Assembly (NCBI GenBank): GCA_029974925.1
Contig: JARKQH010000408.1
Span: forward strand, 1-34,601
Direction: 5' to 3'
Length of the DNA: 34,601 nt
From: Verrucomicrobiota bacterium
Lineage (GTDB): Bacteria > Verrucomicrobiota > Verrucomicrobiia > Limisphaerales > UBA8199
The number at the start of each line of letters is the position of its first letter. Within the stretch, counting starts at the first letter, position 1. Below the pieces are notes generated by a model. The model was not told the DNA's origin. It saw only the letters and a list, made by a program, of their open reading frames with translations, and made no database searches. Positions 1 through 11,100 of this stretch are shown here, piece by piece. Both the position numbers and the translations under genes were made by a program.

Positions 1-1023
1 ATTCTCGATGAGGCCCAGTTTATCAAAAACCCCGGCGCCCAGGTCACCCAGTCGGTCAAGCAGCTCAAGTCCGAGCACCGGCTGGCGCTGACGGGCACGC
101 CCCTGGAAAACCGGTTGCTGGATTTGTGGAGCATCACGGACTTTGTCCAACCCGGCTACCTGGGCAGTCAGGAACAGTTCACCGAAACTTACGACCCGCG
201 CGGCGAAAACGCCGAGTCCGCCCAGCGCATCGCGCGCAAGCGGTTATCCGCCCGGCTGCGCCCCTTGCTGTTGCGCCGGCTCAAGAAGCATGTCGCCAAG
301 GACCTGCCCGACCGCATCGAGCAACGGCGCGACTGCGAACTGGGCGAGGAACAGCGCAAGCTCTACCTGGCGGAGTTGCGGCGCAGCCGCGAGCAGGTCA
401 TGAAGACCGTGGCCGAGAAGGGCTTGAACAAGAGCAAGATTCACGTGCTGGCCGCGCTGACGCGATTGCGCCAGATTTGCTGCCATCCCCGCCTGGTCGG
501 CAGCGATGCGCCTTCCGGAAAAACCGAGACGCTGTTCGAATTGCTGGATTCGCTGGTTGCCGAGGGGCAGAAGGTCCTCCTCTTCAGCCAGTTTGTGCAG
601 ATGCTCGAACTGCTGCAGGAGGAATGTCTCCAGCGCCAGTTCCCCACGCACCTGCTCACCGGCCAGACCAAGGACCGGCAGGAAGTGGTTCAGGCGTTTC
701 AGAACGACCCCAACCCCTCGGTTTTCCTGCTCAGTCTTCGGGCCGCGGGCACCGGCCTGAACCTGACCACCGCCAGCTACGTAATCCTTTACGACCCCTG
801 GTGGAATCCCGCCGTCGAAGCCCAGGCCATTGACCGGTCTCATCGCATCGGCCAGACCCAGACCGTCAACGCCTATCGCCTCATTTCCCCGGGCACCGTC
901 GAGGAAAAAATCTGGGAACTCCAGCAAAGCAAAGCCCAAACCATCGCCGACGTCCTGGGCGAGGAAGGGTTCGCGCGCAGCCTGTCCAAGGCCGACCTGG
1001 AATATCTCTTCGCGGAAGACTGA
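1..1023 (+). CDS. SNF2-family DEAD/DEAH helicase, C-terminal part (5' end outside window)
   Basis: The reading frame is open from base 1, so the start lies upstream; 340 residues are visible. The first residues hold the motif II box (LDEAQ), followed by motif III (ALTGTPLENRL near residue 30). The second RecA-like lobe carries motif IV (KVLLFSQFVQMLELL), motif V (SLRAAGTGLNLTTA) and motif VI (AIDRSHRIGQ), the usual order for SNF2/Rad54-like ATPases. Such proteins move along double-stranded DNA and remodel or displace bound proteins; many bacterial ones carry an N-terminal SWIM zinc finger, which cannot be checked here. Family assignment is firm, the specific role unknown. The next gene starts 63 bases downstream and is functionally unrelated. 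Confidence 0.93.
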   Translation: MLDEAQFIKNPGAQVTQSVKQLKSEHRLALTGTPLENRLLDLWSITDFVQPGYLGSQEQFTETYDPRGENAESAQRIARKRLSARLRPLLLRRLKKHVAKDLPDRIEQRRDCELGEEQRKLYLAELRRSREQVMKTVAEKGLNKSKIHVLAALTRLRQICCHPRLVGSDAPSGKTETLFELLDSLVAEGQKVLLFSQFVQMLELLQEECLQRQFPTHLLTGQTKDRQEVVQAFQNDPNPSVFLLSLRAAGTGLNLTTASYVILYDPWWNPAVEAQAIDRSHRIGQTQTVNAYRLISPGTVEEKIWELQQSKAQTIADVLGEEGFARSLSKADLEYLFAED

Positions 1024-1086
1024 AACCGGCCGCGGAGCCTGAAGATTTGGCTGGCGTCGGCGTCTTAATTTTTGAGACTACCAGTC

Positions 1087-2460
1087 ATGAATCCGACTCG
1101 GCAGTGTTCTCGCCGCGCCTTCCTCGTGCGCGCCACGGCTTCGGCTTTCGCCGCCACCACGGTTCCCACCCTCATTCCCGCCACCGCCCTGGGCCGCGGA
1201 GGCGCCCCGGCGCCCAGCCAGCGCGTGGTGCTCGGCGCGATTGGCACGGGCGACCGCGGGCAGGACGTGCTGCGCCATTTTCTCCAACAGGCCGAGTGCC
1301 GGGTGGCCGCCGTCTGCGATGTGCGCCGCGACATGGTCGAACAAGCCAGGGCCCTGGTGGATGGCCGCTACCAGAACCGGGATTGCCGCGCTTACGCGGA
1401 CTTTCGGGAATTGCTCGCGCGCCCGGATATTGACGCGGTGCTGATTGCCTCGGCCGACCACTGGCATGTGCCCCACGCTTTGGCGGCCGTTCGGGCCGGC
1501 AAGGACCTTTATGTGGAGAAACCGCTCGGGCTTTCCCTCGAGGAGGATCAGATCTTGCGGCGCGAGGTGCTCCAGCGCCGCCGCGTGTTTCAGTTCGGCA
1601 CCCAACAACGGTCGGATCGAAAATTCCGGCTGGCCTGCGAATTGGTGCGCAACGGCTGCATCGGCACGCTCAAACATGTCAACGTCTGGTCGCCGGGTAG
1701 TGAGCCGGGCGGGTCCACCCGCCAGGTGCCCGTGCCCGCCACGCTGGATTATGACTTCTGGTTGGGGCCGGCCGCCTGGCGGCCTTACACCGAAAACCTC
1801 GTGGCGGTTGGCTGGGCAAAAAGATGGTGGTTCGTCTCGGATTTCGCGGTGGGCTTCATTGCCGGCTGGGGCATCCATCCGATGGACATCGCCCTCTGGG
1901 GCGCCGGCGACCGCGCTTCCGGCAAAGTCGAGGTCGAAGGCACGGGAACCTATCCGGCGGAGGGCATCTGTAACACCGCCGCGGAGTGGGACGTGAACTT
2001 CAAATTCAGCACCGGCCTGACCCTGCGGTTTTGTGGCCGGCCCGACGGCGCCAAAGCGCCGTACCCCCGGGAGCAGGAATGGCGGCAGCGTTACGGCGCC
2101 ATCGAGACGCATGGAACCGCCTTCGAGGGAACCGACGGCTGGGTGCATGTGGACCGCAGCCGCCTCCAGGTGCATCCCGAAAGTTTGCTCGATCTGGATC
2201 CGGAGAAGTTCGCCGTGAAATTGACCCGCAGCTCGGATCAGGTGAAGAGCTTCCTGGCGGCAGTCCAAAGCCGTCAGGCAACGGTCTCTTCGATTGAGTC
2301 GGCGGTGCGGGCCGACGCCTTCTGCCATGTGCCGGACATCGCCCTGCGGCTCAAACGCAAGCTGACTTACGACGTCAAGGCCGAGACTTTCCCGGGGGAT
2401 GACGCCGCCAACCGGCGGCTTCGTCTCCGCCCCATGCGCCCGCCCTGGCAGGTCTCCTGA
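1087..2460 (+). CDS. Tat-exported Gfo/Idh/MocA-family oxidoreductase
   Basis: 457-residue NAD(P)-dependent dehydrogenase of the Gfo/Idh/MocA family, which usually acts on sugars, inositols or their derivatives. The N-terminus has a twin-arginine-type leader (RRAFLVRATASAF) ending near residue 35. The Rossmann fold follows (LGAIGTGDRG, then CDVRRD), with the family signature EKPLG near residue 140. The C-terminal alpha/beta domain contains GWGIHPMDIALWG. The ATG at 1087 is preferred over an in-frame TTG at 1072 because it places the two arginines at residues 9-10. Exported members of this family are common in Planctomycetes and Verrucomicrobiota and tend to sit with sulfatases and glycan-active genes, as here. 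The substrate cannot be predicted. Confidence 0.92.
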   Translation: MNPTRQCSRRAFLVRATASAFAATTVPTLIPATALGRGGAPAPSQRVVLGAIGTGDRGQDVLRHFLQQAECRVAAVCDVRRDMVEQARALVDGRYQNRDCRAYADFRELLARPDIDAVLIASADHWHVPHALAAVRAGKDLYVEKPLGLSLEEDQILRREVLQRRRVFQFGTQQRSDRKFRLACELVRNGCIGTLKHVNVWSPGSEPGGSTRQVPVPATLDYDFWLGPAAWRPYTENLVAVGWAKRWWFVSDFAVGFIAGWGIHPMDIALWGAGDRASGKVEVEGTGTYPAEGICNTAAEWDVNFKFSTGLTLRFCGRPDGAKAPYPREQEWRQRYGAIETHGTAFEGTDGWVHVDRSRLQVHPESLLDLDPEKFAVKLTRSSDQVKSFLAAVQSRQATVSSIESAVRADAFCHVPDIALRLKRKLTYDVKAETFPGDDAANRRLRLRPMRPPWQVS

Positions 2461-2474
2461 ACCCCGGCACCGCC

Positions 2475-3656
2475 GTGCCCGTGAAACCGCCCACTCAACT
2501 CCGCCCTCTGGTCGCAGCCATCGCGGCCACGCTGCTGCCCCTCGTTCCGGCCGCCGCCGCCACTCCGTTGCCCGGCAAAGCCGGCGTCTATTGCCGCTTG
2601 ACCGATGTGATCGAATCGCCCGCCGCTCTCAACCGCACGATGAACGAGATCAAGGCCGCGGGCATTGACTTCATCCTGCCCTACGCCAAGCTCACCAGCG
2701 GAAAGGTCAACTGGGACAGCCGGGTCGCCCCCGCCGAACTGGCGGGAAAGACGGACCTGATGGAAAAGGTGGTGAAAGCGGCGCACGCGGCGGGACTGAA
2801 GGTGTACCCGGTCTTTTGCGTGGCGACGGAAGGCGGCGATGAGAAGACCAATGAGCTGCTTGAGCGGCATCCCTCCTGGGCTTTTGTCGTGGGCGGACGC
2901 CGGGTGGGCTACATTGACCCCGGCAACGCTCAAGCCCGCCGTTATGAAATGGACCTCATGGTCGAGCTGGTCACCCAGTATCCGGTGGACGGCCTGAGCC
3001 TGGACTACATGCGGGCGCCCAACCGCGTGGGCTACACGGTCACCGCGCGGGACCACTTTCTCAAAACCCACCAGGTGGACCTGGCCGAACTCACAGCCGC
3101 AAGCAGCGAGGCGCTCGACACCGAAGGCGGCAAAAAGGCGGCGGCGACCGCCGCCGCCAAGGCCCGCTCGCACCCGGTCTGGCCGGCTTATCGGGCGTGG
3201 CGGCGCGACCAGCTCAACCAATTCATGCGGCAACTGCGCGCCGCCGTGCGCCAGGCCCGGCCGGACCTGCCGCTTTCGAGCTACTGCTGGGGAGCGCATA
3301 CCTACACCGGCAACTTCGAGACCTGCCAGGATTGGAAAACCTGGATCGCGGAGGGCTGGCTCGATTGGATCAATCCCTCCGGGTACCGTTACACCGACGA
3401 GGCCTTCCGCGAAGCGGCCGAGCTCAACCGCCGGAATGTTCCCAAGGGATTTCCCTATTACATTACCATTGGCGTTGCCACCAGCCACGGCAAACTGCCG
3501 GACGTGGCCGCCCTCAAAAAACAGCTCGAGTTCTCGCGGCAGGCGCAAGCCGATGGAATCATCTTCTTCACCTGGGAAGCCTTGCGGAGGTTCATGCCCG
3601 AAGCCGGGGAGGCCATCCGCCAATGGCAGCCACTTTCAACACCTTCGACCCCATGA
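2475..3656 (+). CDS. Exported glycosyl hydrolase-like (GHL10-type) TIM-barrel protein
   Basis: 393 residues, starting at GTG 2475 (GTG 2481 is equally possible; neither has a good ribosome binding site). A Sec-type leader (hydrophobic stretch about residues 10-30, AAAA end) precedes a barrel that opens with [13 protein letters not shown] and continues with [11 protein letters not shown] and [12 protein letters not shown]. This resembles the GHL10 family of putative glycoside hydrolases (YddW-like lipoproteins), whose substrates are mostly unknown. It starts 14 bases after the oxidoreductase, and its stop overlaps the sulfatase start in ATGA, so the three are probably one transcript. Assignment to GHL10 comes from the opening motifs and overall pattern and is moderately sure; enzymatic activity is inferred. 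Confidence 0.75.
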   Translation: MPVKPPTQLRPLVAAIAATLLPLVPAAAATPLPGKAGVYCRLTDVIESPAALNRTMNEIKAAGIDFILPYAKLTSGKVNWDSRVAPAELAGKTDLMEKVVKAAHAAGLKVYPVFCVATEGGDEKTNELLERHPSWAFVVGGRRVGYIDPGNAQARRYEMDLMVELVTQYPVDGLSLDYMRAPNRVGYTVTARDHFLKTHQVDLAELTAASSEALDTEGGKKAAATAAAKARSHPVWPAYRAWRRDQLNQFMRQLRAAVRQARPDLPLSSYCWGAHTYTGNFETCQDWKTWIAEGWLDWINPSGYRYTDEAFREAAELNRRNVPKGFPYYITIGVATSHGKLPDVAALKKQLEFSRQAQADGIIFFTWEALRRFMPEAGEAIRQWQPLSTPSTP

Positions 3657-5347
3657 ATGCCTCACGGATTCTCCTGACCTTTTTGGGCGCGCTGCTGCTG
3701 TCGGCGGGCCGGCTCCCGGCGGCGGATGTCGAACCCTCGGCCCGGCCCAACATCCTGTTCTGTTTTGCCGACGATTGGGGTCGTTACGCGGGGGTCTATG
3801 CCGCCCATGAAGACCGCCCGTCGGTCAACCAGGTGGTCCGCACCCCCGCCATTGACCGCGTGGCCCGCGAGGGCGTCCTGTTCAAGAACGCCTTCGTCAC
3901 CGCCCCGAGCTGCACGCCCTGCCGCAGCTCGCTCTTGTCCGGCCAGTATTTCTGGCGCACGGGTCTGGGCGCCATCTTGAACGGGGCGCGCTGGGACGCG
4001 GCAATCCCTTCCTATCCGCTGCTCCTGCGCGACGCGGGCTATCACCTGGGCAAAAGCTACAAGGTGTGGAGTCCCGGCACGCCGGCGGATGCGCCTTACG
4101 GGGGGCAGGCGCACGCCTTCGAAAAAGCGGGTCGGGATTTCAACAATTTCAGCGAGGTGGCCACCCGCCTGGTGCGGGAGGGCATGGACTTTGAAACCGC
4201 CAAAGCGCGCATTCTGGGCCAGGTCCGGCAAAACTTCCTGGATTTTCTCGCCGCGCGAAAACCCGGCCAGCCGTTCTGCTACTGGTTCGGCCCGACCCTG
4301 ACTCACCGGGCCTACGAGAAGGGCTCCGGCAAGGACCTTTGGGGAATCGAGCCGGAGAGCCTGAAAGGGAAGCTCCCCAAGTTCATTCCGGATGTGCCCG
4401 AAGTGCGGGCGGATTTCGCGGATTATCTTGGAGAAATCCAGGCGTGGGACGCGGGGGTGGGCGTGCTGTTGCGCGAGCTCGAGCGGGCGGGCGAGCTCGA
4501 GCGCACCCTGGTGGTGATCAGCGGCGATCACGGCATGCCGGGCGTCCCCGGCGGGAAATGCAATCTCTACGACTTTGGCGTCGGCGTCGCCCTCCTCGCC
4601 CGCGTGCCGGGCGGCAAGGGCGGGCGGGTGGTCGAGGATTTCGTGAACCTGATGGATTTGGCGCCGACCTTCCTCGAATTTGGCGGTGTCAAGCCGCCGG
4701 AGGTCATGACCGGGCGCAGCCTGGCGGGGATTCTGCGGTCCGACAAGTCCGGCCAGGTGGACTCCGACCGCACCTGGGTCGTCACGGGCCGCGAGCGCCA
4801 CGTCGCGACCGCCCGCGAGGGCAACCTCCCCTATCCTCACCGCGCGCTGCGGACCAAGGACTTTCTTTATGTGCGCAATTTCGCGCCCGACCGTTGGCCC
4901 ATGGGCCAGCCGAATTTCAGCTCCGACGAGGACGCGCCGTCCGTCGAAGAAATCGAGACGATCACCCGCAGCGCTTTTGCCGACATGGATGCCAGCCCCA
5001 CCAAGGCCTGGCTCTTCAGTCAGCGGAACGAGCCGCGTTGGAAGTGGCATTACGATTTCGCCTTCGGCAAGCGCCCCGCCGAGGAACTCTATGATCTGCG
5101 GCGGGACCCCGATCAGACCCGCAACCTCGCGGCCGATCCCGCTTACGAGGCCACGCGCCGCGACATGGCCGAACGCTTGCTCAAAGTCTTGAAAGAAACG
5201 GGGGACCCCCGCGTCACAGGCGACGGAAAAACTTTTGAGCGCCCCCCGTTCACCGACCCCACCCCCGAGCCGCCGCGCAAGACGCCCCCGCGCAAAAAGG
5301 CGCTGGCGGCGGCGGCTGGCACGCCGGCTGGCGGCCTGGGATTCTGA
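3653..5347 (+). CDS. Secreted sulfatase (formylglycine-dependent, S1 family)
   Basis: 564 residues with a Sec signal peptide (about 1-24). Metal-binding aspartates lie in [12 protein letters not shown] (residues 37-47). The sulfatase signature CTPCR places the cysteine to be converted to formylglycine at residue 87, and a later metal/catalytic block reads [14 protein letters not shown]. Length and the [20 protein letters not shown] block resemble the heparan N-sulfatase-like branch, but substrate is uncertain. The C-terminal 40 residues are Pro/Lys/Ala-rich and probably unstructured. The start is the ATG in the ATGA overlap with the preceding gene; a longer frame from 3197 lies inside that gene and is rejected. 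It likely removes sulfate from an external polysaccharide. A formylglycine-generating enzyme would be needed and is not in this window. Confidence 0.93.
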   Translation: MNASRILLTFLGALLLSAGRLPAADVEPSARPNILFCFADDWGRYAGVYAAHEDRPSVNQVVRTPAIDRVAREGVLFKNAFVTAPSCTPCRSSLLSGQYFWRTGLGAILNGARWDAAIPSYPLLLRDAGYHLGKSYKVWSPGTPADAPYGGQAHAFEKAGRDFNNFSEVATRLVREGMDFETAKARILGQVRQNFLDFLAARKPGQPFCYWFGPTLTHRAYEKGSGKDLWGIEPESLKGKLPKFIPDVPEVRADFADYLGEIQAWDAGVGVLLRELERAGELERTLVVISGDHGMPGVPGGKCNLYDFGVGVALLARVPGGKGGRVVEDFVNLMDLAPTFLEFGGVKPPEVMTGRSLAGILRSDKSGQVDSDRTWVVTGRERHVATAREGNLPYPHRALRTKDFLYVRNFAPDRWPMGQPNFSSDEDAPSVEEIETITRSAFADMDASPTKAWLFSQRNEPRWKWHYDFAFGKRPAEELYDLRRDPDQTRNLAADPAYEATRRDMAERLLKVLKETGDPRVTGDGKTFERPPFTDPTPEPPRKTPPRKKALAAAAGTPAGGLGF

Positions 5348-5402
5348 TTCCCATGCCCTCGCAACTCTGGGGGCTGGTTCCCAGCCCACAAGAAAGAATG
5401 CC

Positions 5403-6107
5403 ATGAACCGAAGAACATTCGTCAAAACCCTTCCCGCCGCGGCCGTCCTGGCCAGCACGGTGACGGCGTGGCCGCAGGCCGCCCCGTCCCCTGCCCGCGA
5501 GCTCAAACCCCTGCTGCTGCCCAAACCCGAGAAGGAGGGAGGCAAATCTGTCCTGGCCGCACTTCAGGAGCGGAAGACCATTCGAAGCATCAGCGCCCGC
5601 GAGCTTCCTCCGCAAATGCTGTCGAATCTGCTCTGGGCCGCGTTCGGGGTGAACCGGGATAAAGCATCGTTCGGCAAACCGGGCCGGACCGCCGCCTCGG
5701 CCAGCAACTCGCAGGAAATTGACCTCTACGTCGCGCGGCCCGACGCCGTGTATGTTTACGACGCCACGGCTCACCGATTGAACCCCATTGCAAGCGGGGA
5801 CTTTCGATCGCTGGCGGGACGCGGGGCGGCTGCTTCCGCGCCCGTGAATATCTTTTATGTGGTTGACCTCACGCGCTATGACACCGGGCCCGGCCAACCG
5901 GACCGTCGCATCGGCGACCCGGAGGTTCAGAAGTCTTATTATTACACGGACACCGGCCTGATCGCCGCGAACGTGTATTTGTTTGCGGCTTCCCAAGGCC
6001 TGGCGGCGTGGTTCCACAACTGCAACCGCGAGGCGGCCGCGAAGCAATTCCAACTGCGGCCCGACCAACGCGTGCTGTTCGCCCAGACCGTGGGCTATCC
6101 GGCCTGA
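5403..6107 (+). CDS. Exported nitroreductase-family protein
   Basis: 234 residues. After a twin-arginine-like leader (NRRTFVKTLPAAAVLAST) comes a nitroreductase fold: RKTIRSISARELPPQMLSNLL is the typical first helix and FMN-contacting arginine region, LLWAAFGVNR follows, and the end (LFAQTVGYPA) is the normal family terminus. Family members use FMN to reduce nitro groups, quinones or other acceptors; some act in thiazole/oxazole formation (SagB). The Tat-type leader suggests export of a folded, FMN-loaded enzyme. It begins 55 bases after the sulfatase, same strand. The start is the ATG that gives an intact leader; the in-frame upstream extension overlaps the sulfatase end. Substrate unknown. 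Confidence 0.85.
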   Translation: MNRRTFVKTLPAAAVLASTVTAWPQAAPSPARELKPLLLPKPEKEGGKSVLAALQERKTIRSISARELPPQMLSNLLWAAFGVNRDKASFGKPGRTAASASNSQEIDLYVARPDAVYVYDATAHRLNPIASGDFRSLAGRGAAASAPVNIFYVVDLTRYDTGPGQPDRRIGDPEVQKSYYYTDTGLIAANVYLFAASQGLAAWFHNCNREAAAKQFQLRPDQRVLFAQTVGYPA

Positions 6108-6153
6108 GGCCCGCCCCTGGAAGCGAGTGGCTTGGGACGCGGGACGGCGGAAG

Positions 6154-6303
6154 TCAGAGCAAGAGGGAACGGGCGCCGGCGGCGAGGAGAGCCCCCACCA
6201 GGGGGCCGAGGATGGGAACCCAGGCATAAGACCAGTCGCTGTCGCGTTTGCCGGGGATGGGCAGGAGGGCGGTTCCGATAAACTCGGCAAACAAGGGATT
6301 CAT
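6154..6303 (-). pseudogene. glpF: glpF (glycerol facilitator) reduced to its two ends by an internal deletion
   Basis: This 49-codon frame begins with MNPLFAEFIGTALL, the normal first 14 residues of an aquaglyceroporin. It runs straight into PIPGKRDSDWSYAW and VPILGPLVGALLAAG, which are the family's last extracellular loop and final transmembrane helix. All central helices and both NPA boxes are absent, so it cannot form a channel. Full-length family members are about 230-280 residues. Because intact members often have ALLPIPGK just before the last helix, a deletion between two GCC-CTC-CTG (Ala-Leu-Leu) stretches would give exactly this join; that mechanism is inferred. It lies 17 bases downstream of glpK on the same strand, the usual operon partner. 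Confidence 0.8.
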
Positions 6304-6320
6304 AAAGCGAAGGCGCAGGG

Positions 6321-7811
6321 TCAGTCGGCGGTCTTTTCCCAATCGCGCGCGCGGCGCAGCGCGTCGGTCCAGCGGCCGCGGCGTTCGGCCATTTCCTCAG
6401 GCGGGCGCGCGGGTTCAAAGACTCGTTCCGCACCGCCGGCCGGGGAGAGGTCCGACGGGTCTTTCCAGAAGCCCGCAGCCAGACCCGCCAGGCTGGCCGC
6501 CCCCAGGGCGGTCGTTTCCAGGACTTTGGGCCGGATGACCGGCACCTGAAGGAGGTCCGCCTGGAACTGCAGGAGAAGGTTGTTGGCAGCCGCGCCGCCG
6601 TCCACGCGAAGTTCCTGGAGGGGAATGCCGGAGTCCTCCTTCATCACCTCGAGCACATCGGCCACCTGGAACGCGATGCCTTCCAGCGCGGCGCGCGCCA
6701 GGTGGCCGGCGGTGGTGGCGCGCGTGAGCCCGGTGATGGTGCCGCGAGCATATTGGTCCCAATGCGGCGCGCCCAGTCCGGCAAAGGCGGGCACGAGATA
6801 AACCCCGCCGCTGTCGGGAACGGTTGCCGCCAGCGCCTCCACCTCCGCGGCGTGCCGGATCAGGCCAAGGCCGTCCCGCAGCCACTGCACGACCGCCCCC
6901 CCGATGAACACGCTGCCCTCGAGCGCGAACGTGGTTTGACCGCCGGCCTGCCACGCGACGGTGGTGAGCAGCTTGTGCCGCGAGGGAACAGGCGCGGCGC
7001 CAATGTTCATGAGCATGAAACAGCCGGTGCCGTAGGTGTTCTTGGCCATCCCACGCTCGAAACACTGCTGCCCGAACAAGGCCGCCTGCTGGTCGCCCGC
7101 GATGCCCCCGATGGGAATGGGCGCGTCGAAAAGGCCGCGAGCCGTCTCCCCGTAAATCTCGCTGGACGGGCGGACCTCAGGGAGCAGGGTGCGCGGAATG
7201 TCCAGAATGCCGAGCAACTCCTCGTCCCACGCGCCGGTGTGGAGGTTGAACAGGAGCGTGCGCGACGCGTTGCTCGGGTCGGTGATGTGCAGGGCCCCAT
7301 TCGTCAGGTTCCAGATCAGCCACGAGTCCACCGTGCCGAAAGCCAGGTCGCCGCGGGCGGCCAGAGCCTTCGCGCCGGGAGCATGGTCCAGCAGCCAGCG
7401 AATTTTGCTGCCGGAAAAGTAGGCGTCCAGGACCAAGCCGGCTTTTTCCGCAAAAACAGCCTCGCAACCCCGGCGTTTGAGCGCGTCGCAAATGGCCGCG
7501 GTGCGGCGGTCCTGCCAGACGATGGCGTGATAGACCGGTTCGCCCGTGCGCCGGTTCCACAACACGGTGGTTTCCCGCTGGTTGGCAATCCCGATGGCTT
7601 TGATGTCGCGGGCCGTCAACCCGGCTTGGGAAAGCGCCGCCCGCGCCACAGCGAGTTGGCTGCTCCAAATCTCACGTGGATCATGCTCCACCCAGCCGGG
7701 TTGCGGATAAACCTGCCGGAACTCCTGTTGGGCCACGGCCCGGACCTTTCCTTCCAGGTCGAAAACAATCGCGCGGGAACTCGTCGTGCCTTGGTCGAGA
7801 GCCAGGATCAT
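6321..7811 (-). CDS. glpK: Glycerol kinase
   Basis: 496 residues, the usual length for GlpK, which phosphorylates glycerol to sn-glycerol 3-phosphate using ATP in the cytoplasm. The N-terminus [18 protein letters not shown] carries the phosphate-binding loop and fixes the ATG at 7811; an in-frame extension up to 7991 has no family similarity. Later motifs are [46 protein letters not shown] and the FGGY-type block [20 protein letters not shown]. The downstream partner glpF is broken, so glycerol entry would need diffusion or another transporter. The 335-bp divergent space upstream should hold its promoter, but no convincing one was seen. Confidence 0.96.
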   Translation of the reverse strand: MILALDQGTTSSRAIVFDLEGKVRAVAQQEFRQVYPQPGWVEHDPREIWSSQLAVARAALSQAGLTARDIKAIGIANQRETTVLWNRRTGEPVYHAIVWQDRRTAAICDALKRRGCEAVFAEKAGLVLDAYFSGSKIRWLLDHAPGAKALAARGDLAFGTVDSWLIWNLTNGALHITDPSNASRTLLFNLHTGAWDEELLGILDIPRTLLPEVRPSSEIYGETARGLFDAPIPIGGIAGDQQAALFGQQCFERGMAKNTYGTGCFMLMNIGAAPVPSRHKLLTTVAWQAGGQTTFALEGSVFIGGAVVQWLRDGLGLIRHAAEVEALAATVPDSGGVYLVPAFAGLGAPHWDQYARGTITGLTRATTAGHLARAALEGIAFQVADVLEVMKEDSGIPLQELRVDGGAAANNLLLQFQADLLQVPVIRPKVLETTALGAASLAGLAAGFWKDPSDLSPAGGAERVFEPARPPEEMAERRGRWTDALRRARDWEKTAD

Positions 7812-8146
7812 GCCTGGGGCGATACGAGATTCCGCGCCGGATGACAAGGCTTTTGTCCCCCCGGCGGTTCCAAACAACGCCCGAGCGCCCAACCGGCGGC
7901 GCAGCAACGGCTTGCTCCTTCCCCACCCATAAGCGGCGTTGAAACCTGTCAGCGCGGAGAGGAAAGCTTGTGGATAAGAACCTGTTGACATTCCGAATCA
8001 TTCAGCGGAGGGTAGAGCTTAATGACCCACTACTGAGCGAGCCACGCGAGGCTGGTGCCTTTCCATCATGCCCCGTCTATTCCGTGCTTGGTGGACCTCG
8101 GTCTTCGGGCAGAGCGAACAACCCTTAACATCAGGAGACGGTCATT
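7812..8146. other. Divergent intergenic region between glpK and the LamG protein
   Basis: 335 bases with no supported gene. Short frames here lack family features. A TTGACA at 7984-7989 points toward the LamG gene but has no acceptable -10 at 16-18 bases. A single perfect 9-base DnaA-box sequence lies at 7969-7977. The ribosome binding site of the downstream gene (AGGAG, 8133-8137) is clear. Promoters for both flanking genes presumably lie here. Confidence 0.5.
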
Positions 8147-11100
8147 ATGCGACGAACCATCCTATCACTTGCGGCGGTTTTGGCGACCGCCATGAGCAGT
8201 TCCGCGACGGTCACCGTGCAGGCTTGGTATCACTTGGGAGAGATTGCCGACTATTATGCTGACGCGACAGCCAATGCGCGGCGCATTGGTTCGGCCTACT
8301 CGCACATTCCGTGGAACAATCCCGCCTACGGCGGCAATTTCAACGGAATCATCACCCCGACCGGCGTGGGAGGGCCGTTGGGCAACAGCGGCTACACCAG
8401 CACCACCAGCCTGCGCGCGGGGGCCTGGGGCACCATGATTTGCACCATGTGGAATGCCGCGGGTTACGCCCCGCCGAAAACCAACTACTTCATCGAGATC
8501 TGGGTGCAACCCCATGGCAAAGGCTATGTTTACGGCAGTTCCGGCGCGTGGATTTTCGCCGCCAACTCCTCCCGCGGTTATGTGTTGCGGGTCAAGGACG
8601 ATGGCATGAACTCCTATTTCGTCGGCACCATTCTGGAGGCGAGCAACGTGGATGTCGGGACGCCGGTCTTGATCAACACCAATGCCTGGACGCACCTGGC
8701 GATGGTCAACGACAACGGCGTCACCACCTTCTACGTCAACGGCGTGCCCAGCGGGCCCAGTGACCTCACCAGCGCGGTGAGTGCTCCTTCCGGCGATGTC
8801 TATTTTGGCAATCCGGGCGCCAGCACCGGCTTTGACGGCCTCATGGACGAAGCCCGCATCTGCACCTTTGAGCCCGGGCAGTTCTCGACCAATGACTTCC
8901 TGTTGCGGCCGCCCGGCCCGCAAATCCTCGTCCAGCCCCAGAGTACCGTGGTATGGGATGGCGGCGCGGCGCCCTTTGCCGTCGGCGCGGTGATTGACCC
9001 GGCGGTAACCTATCAATGGCAGCGCGAGGGAACGAATCTCCCGGGCGCGACCGCCTCGTCGTTCGTCGTGCCCCTGGTGACCCTGTCTGACAGTGGAAGC
9101 CAGTTCCGGTGCATCCTGACGGGAGGCGGCATTTCCGTAACCAGTTCGGTTGCCACGCTCACCGTCGCGCCAATCCGTACCGCCGATGTGAACTTCTATC
9201 GGGCGGCGGTGACGGGAGAACCGAGTCTGGCGGCTTACTTTACCGCCGACGGTTGCCTCGGAACAACCCTGACCAATGTTGTGGACCCCACCCGACACGG
9301 AACCCTCGAGGGCGTTGTTTCTTATGACGGCCGCACCAACCGCGCCTTCGGCCAGCGCTCGCTGGCCTTCACCGGCGGCGGCGATGTTCAGATTCCCAAC
9401 AATCCGGCTTTTGAATTCAGCGGCGGCAACGGCACCCTCGAAGCCTTGGTTTATCTCGAGGCGGGCGGCGCCTCCGACGGCACCATCTTCGCCTGGAGCT
9501 ATGATGGATTCTCTGTCGGCTATGCGCTGCAGGCCAGCCGCGACGGGGCGCAACTGATTTATTCAAACGACTCCCCGGTCCTGCTGACCTGGCCGGCGCC
9601 GGTGAACCTGATCGGGCGCCTGGCTCACGTGGCCCTGGTCATTGACAACACGACCAATGTCACCGCCTACCTGGATGGACAGCCCCTCGGCACCAAGGCC
9701 CAGCCGAGCCTCGGACCGGCCAATGGCGGGCCGGCGTGGATCGGCGCCCTGGGCAGCGGCGCGGTGCGCCGGTTTAACGGGCGCATTGACGAGGTGGCCG
9801 TTTACAACAGCGCGTTGTCGCAAAACACCCTCCAGGTGCACTACTCGCGGTTTGTGTATGGCACCAACGTTTCGCCTCCCAGCATTACCAGTCAGCCCGG
9901 CTCCCGGACCGTCCTGGCGGGCGCCGCGCCCATCCTCCAGGTCGGGGTCAGTGGCACCCTGCCCATCACCTACCAATGGTATTCCAACGGCGTCGCCGTT
10001 GCCGGCGCCAACGCCGCCTCCCACACCGTCGTGAGTGGCGCCGCCGGCACGGCCGCCACCTACACGCTGTATGCCACCAACGCCATCGGCTGGACCAACT
10101 CCCAGCCGATTACGCTCACCTTCGCCGCCGCTCCCGCCGGTTATGCCAGCGCCGTGCTCCAGGACCGGCCCTCCTCCTACTGGCGGTTGGGCGAGCTGAG
10201 CGGCACGCTGGCGGCGGATTCCGCCGGCTACAACGATGCCACTTATAGCGGCACCCTCACTCTGGGCCAGCCCGGCGCGGTCACCACCGACCCGGACAAG
10301 GCGGTGCTGTTTGGCGGCGGCAGCGCGGCGGCGCCTTACACGCCCGTGCTGAATCCCGCCACTCCCTTCACCATTGAGTTCTTCGCCAAGCCCAACGTCT
10401 CGGGCCAGGTCCAGACGTGTGTCATTGGCTCGCAGAACCGCAGCGTCGGCCGGTCCGGCTACGCCATCTACCAGGGCTTGAACGGCGACTTCTGGGAGGT
10501 ACACATGGGCGACGCCAGTACCGTCCAAATCTGGCTGTTCGGCTCCAGCCCCGTGGTTGCGGGGCGCTGGTATCACGTGGCGCTGGTCTATACGCCGGAT
10601 GACCCGAACTACGCCGCCCGCATCTACGTCAACGGCGTGGATGACACCTGGTACGAGGAAAGCGACCTGGTGGGCGGTTTCCTCCCGAACAACTCCGTGC
10701 CGTTTACCATCGGCAACCGGAACGGGGCCCTCCCCTTCAACGGCACCGTTGACGAAGTCGCATTTTACAACTACGCGCTGACCGGCAGCCAGATATCGAA
10801 CCACTGGCGCTTTAGCTGGGTCGCGGCCGACATCACCCAACAGCCCGCCAGTGTCACCACCAACGAATGGAGCCCGGTGAACCTCACGGTCGGAGCTTCG
10901 GGCTATCCCAACACCTTCCAATGGTACAAGGTGGGGGTCGGAGCGTTGTCCGAAACCTTCAACCCCGACGGCAGCCGGCACTACCCGAATGGGGTGACCA
11001 ATGCGACGCTGACGATCAGCCAGACGCACCCGGCCGATTCCGGCCAGTACTACGTGGTGGTCCTCAATCCCTTGGGCAACCGAACCTCCGCCAATGCGAC

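Noticed and set aside
7969-7977. Perfect DnaA-box sequence (TGTGGATAA)
   Set aside because: Single copy, no AT-rich unwinding region, and no dnaA or other origin genes nearby; chance occurrence is likely.
7812-7991. 60-residue N-terminal extension of GlpK
   Set aside because: Family proteins start at [10 protein letters not shown]; the upstream residues show no similarity.
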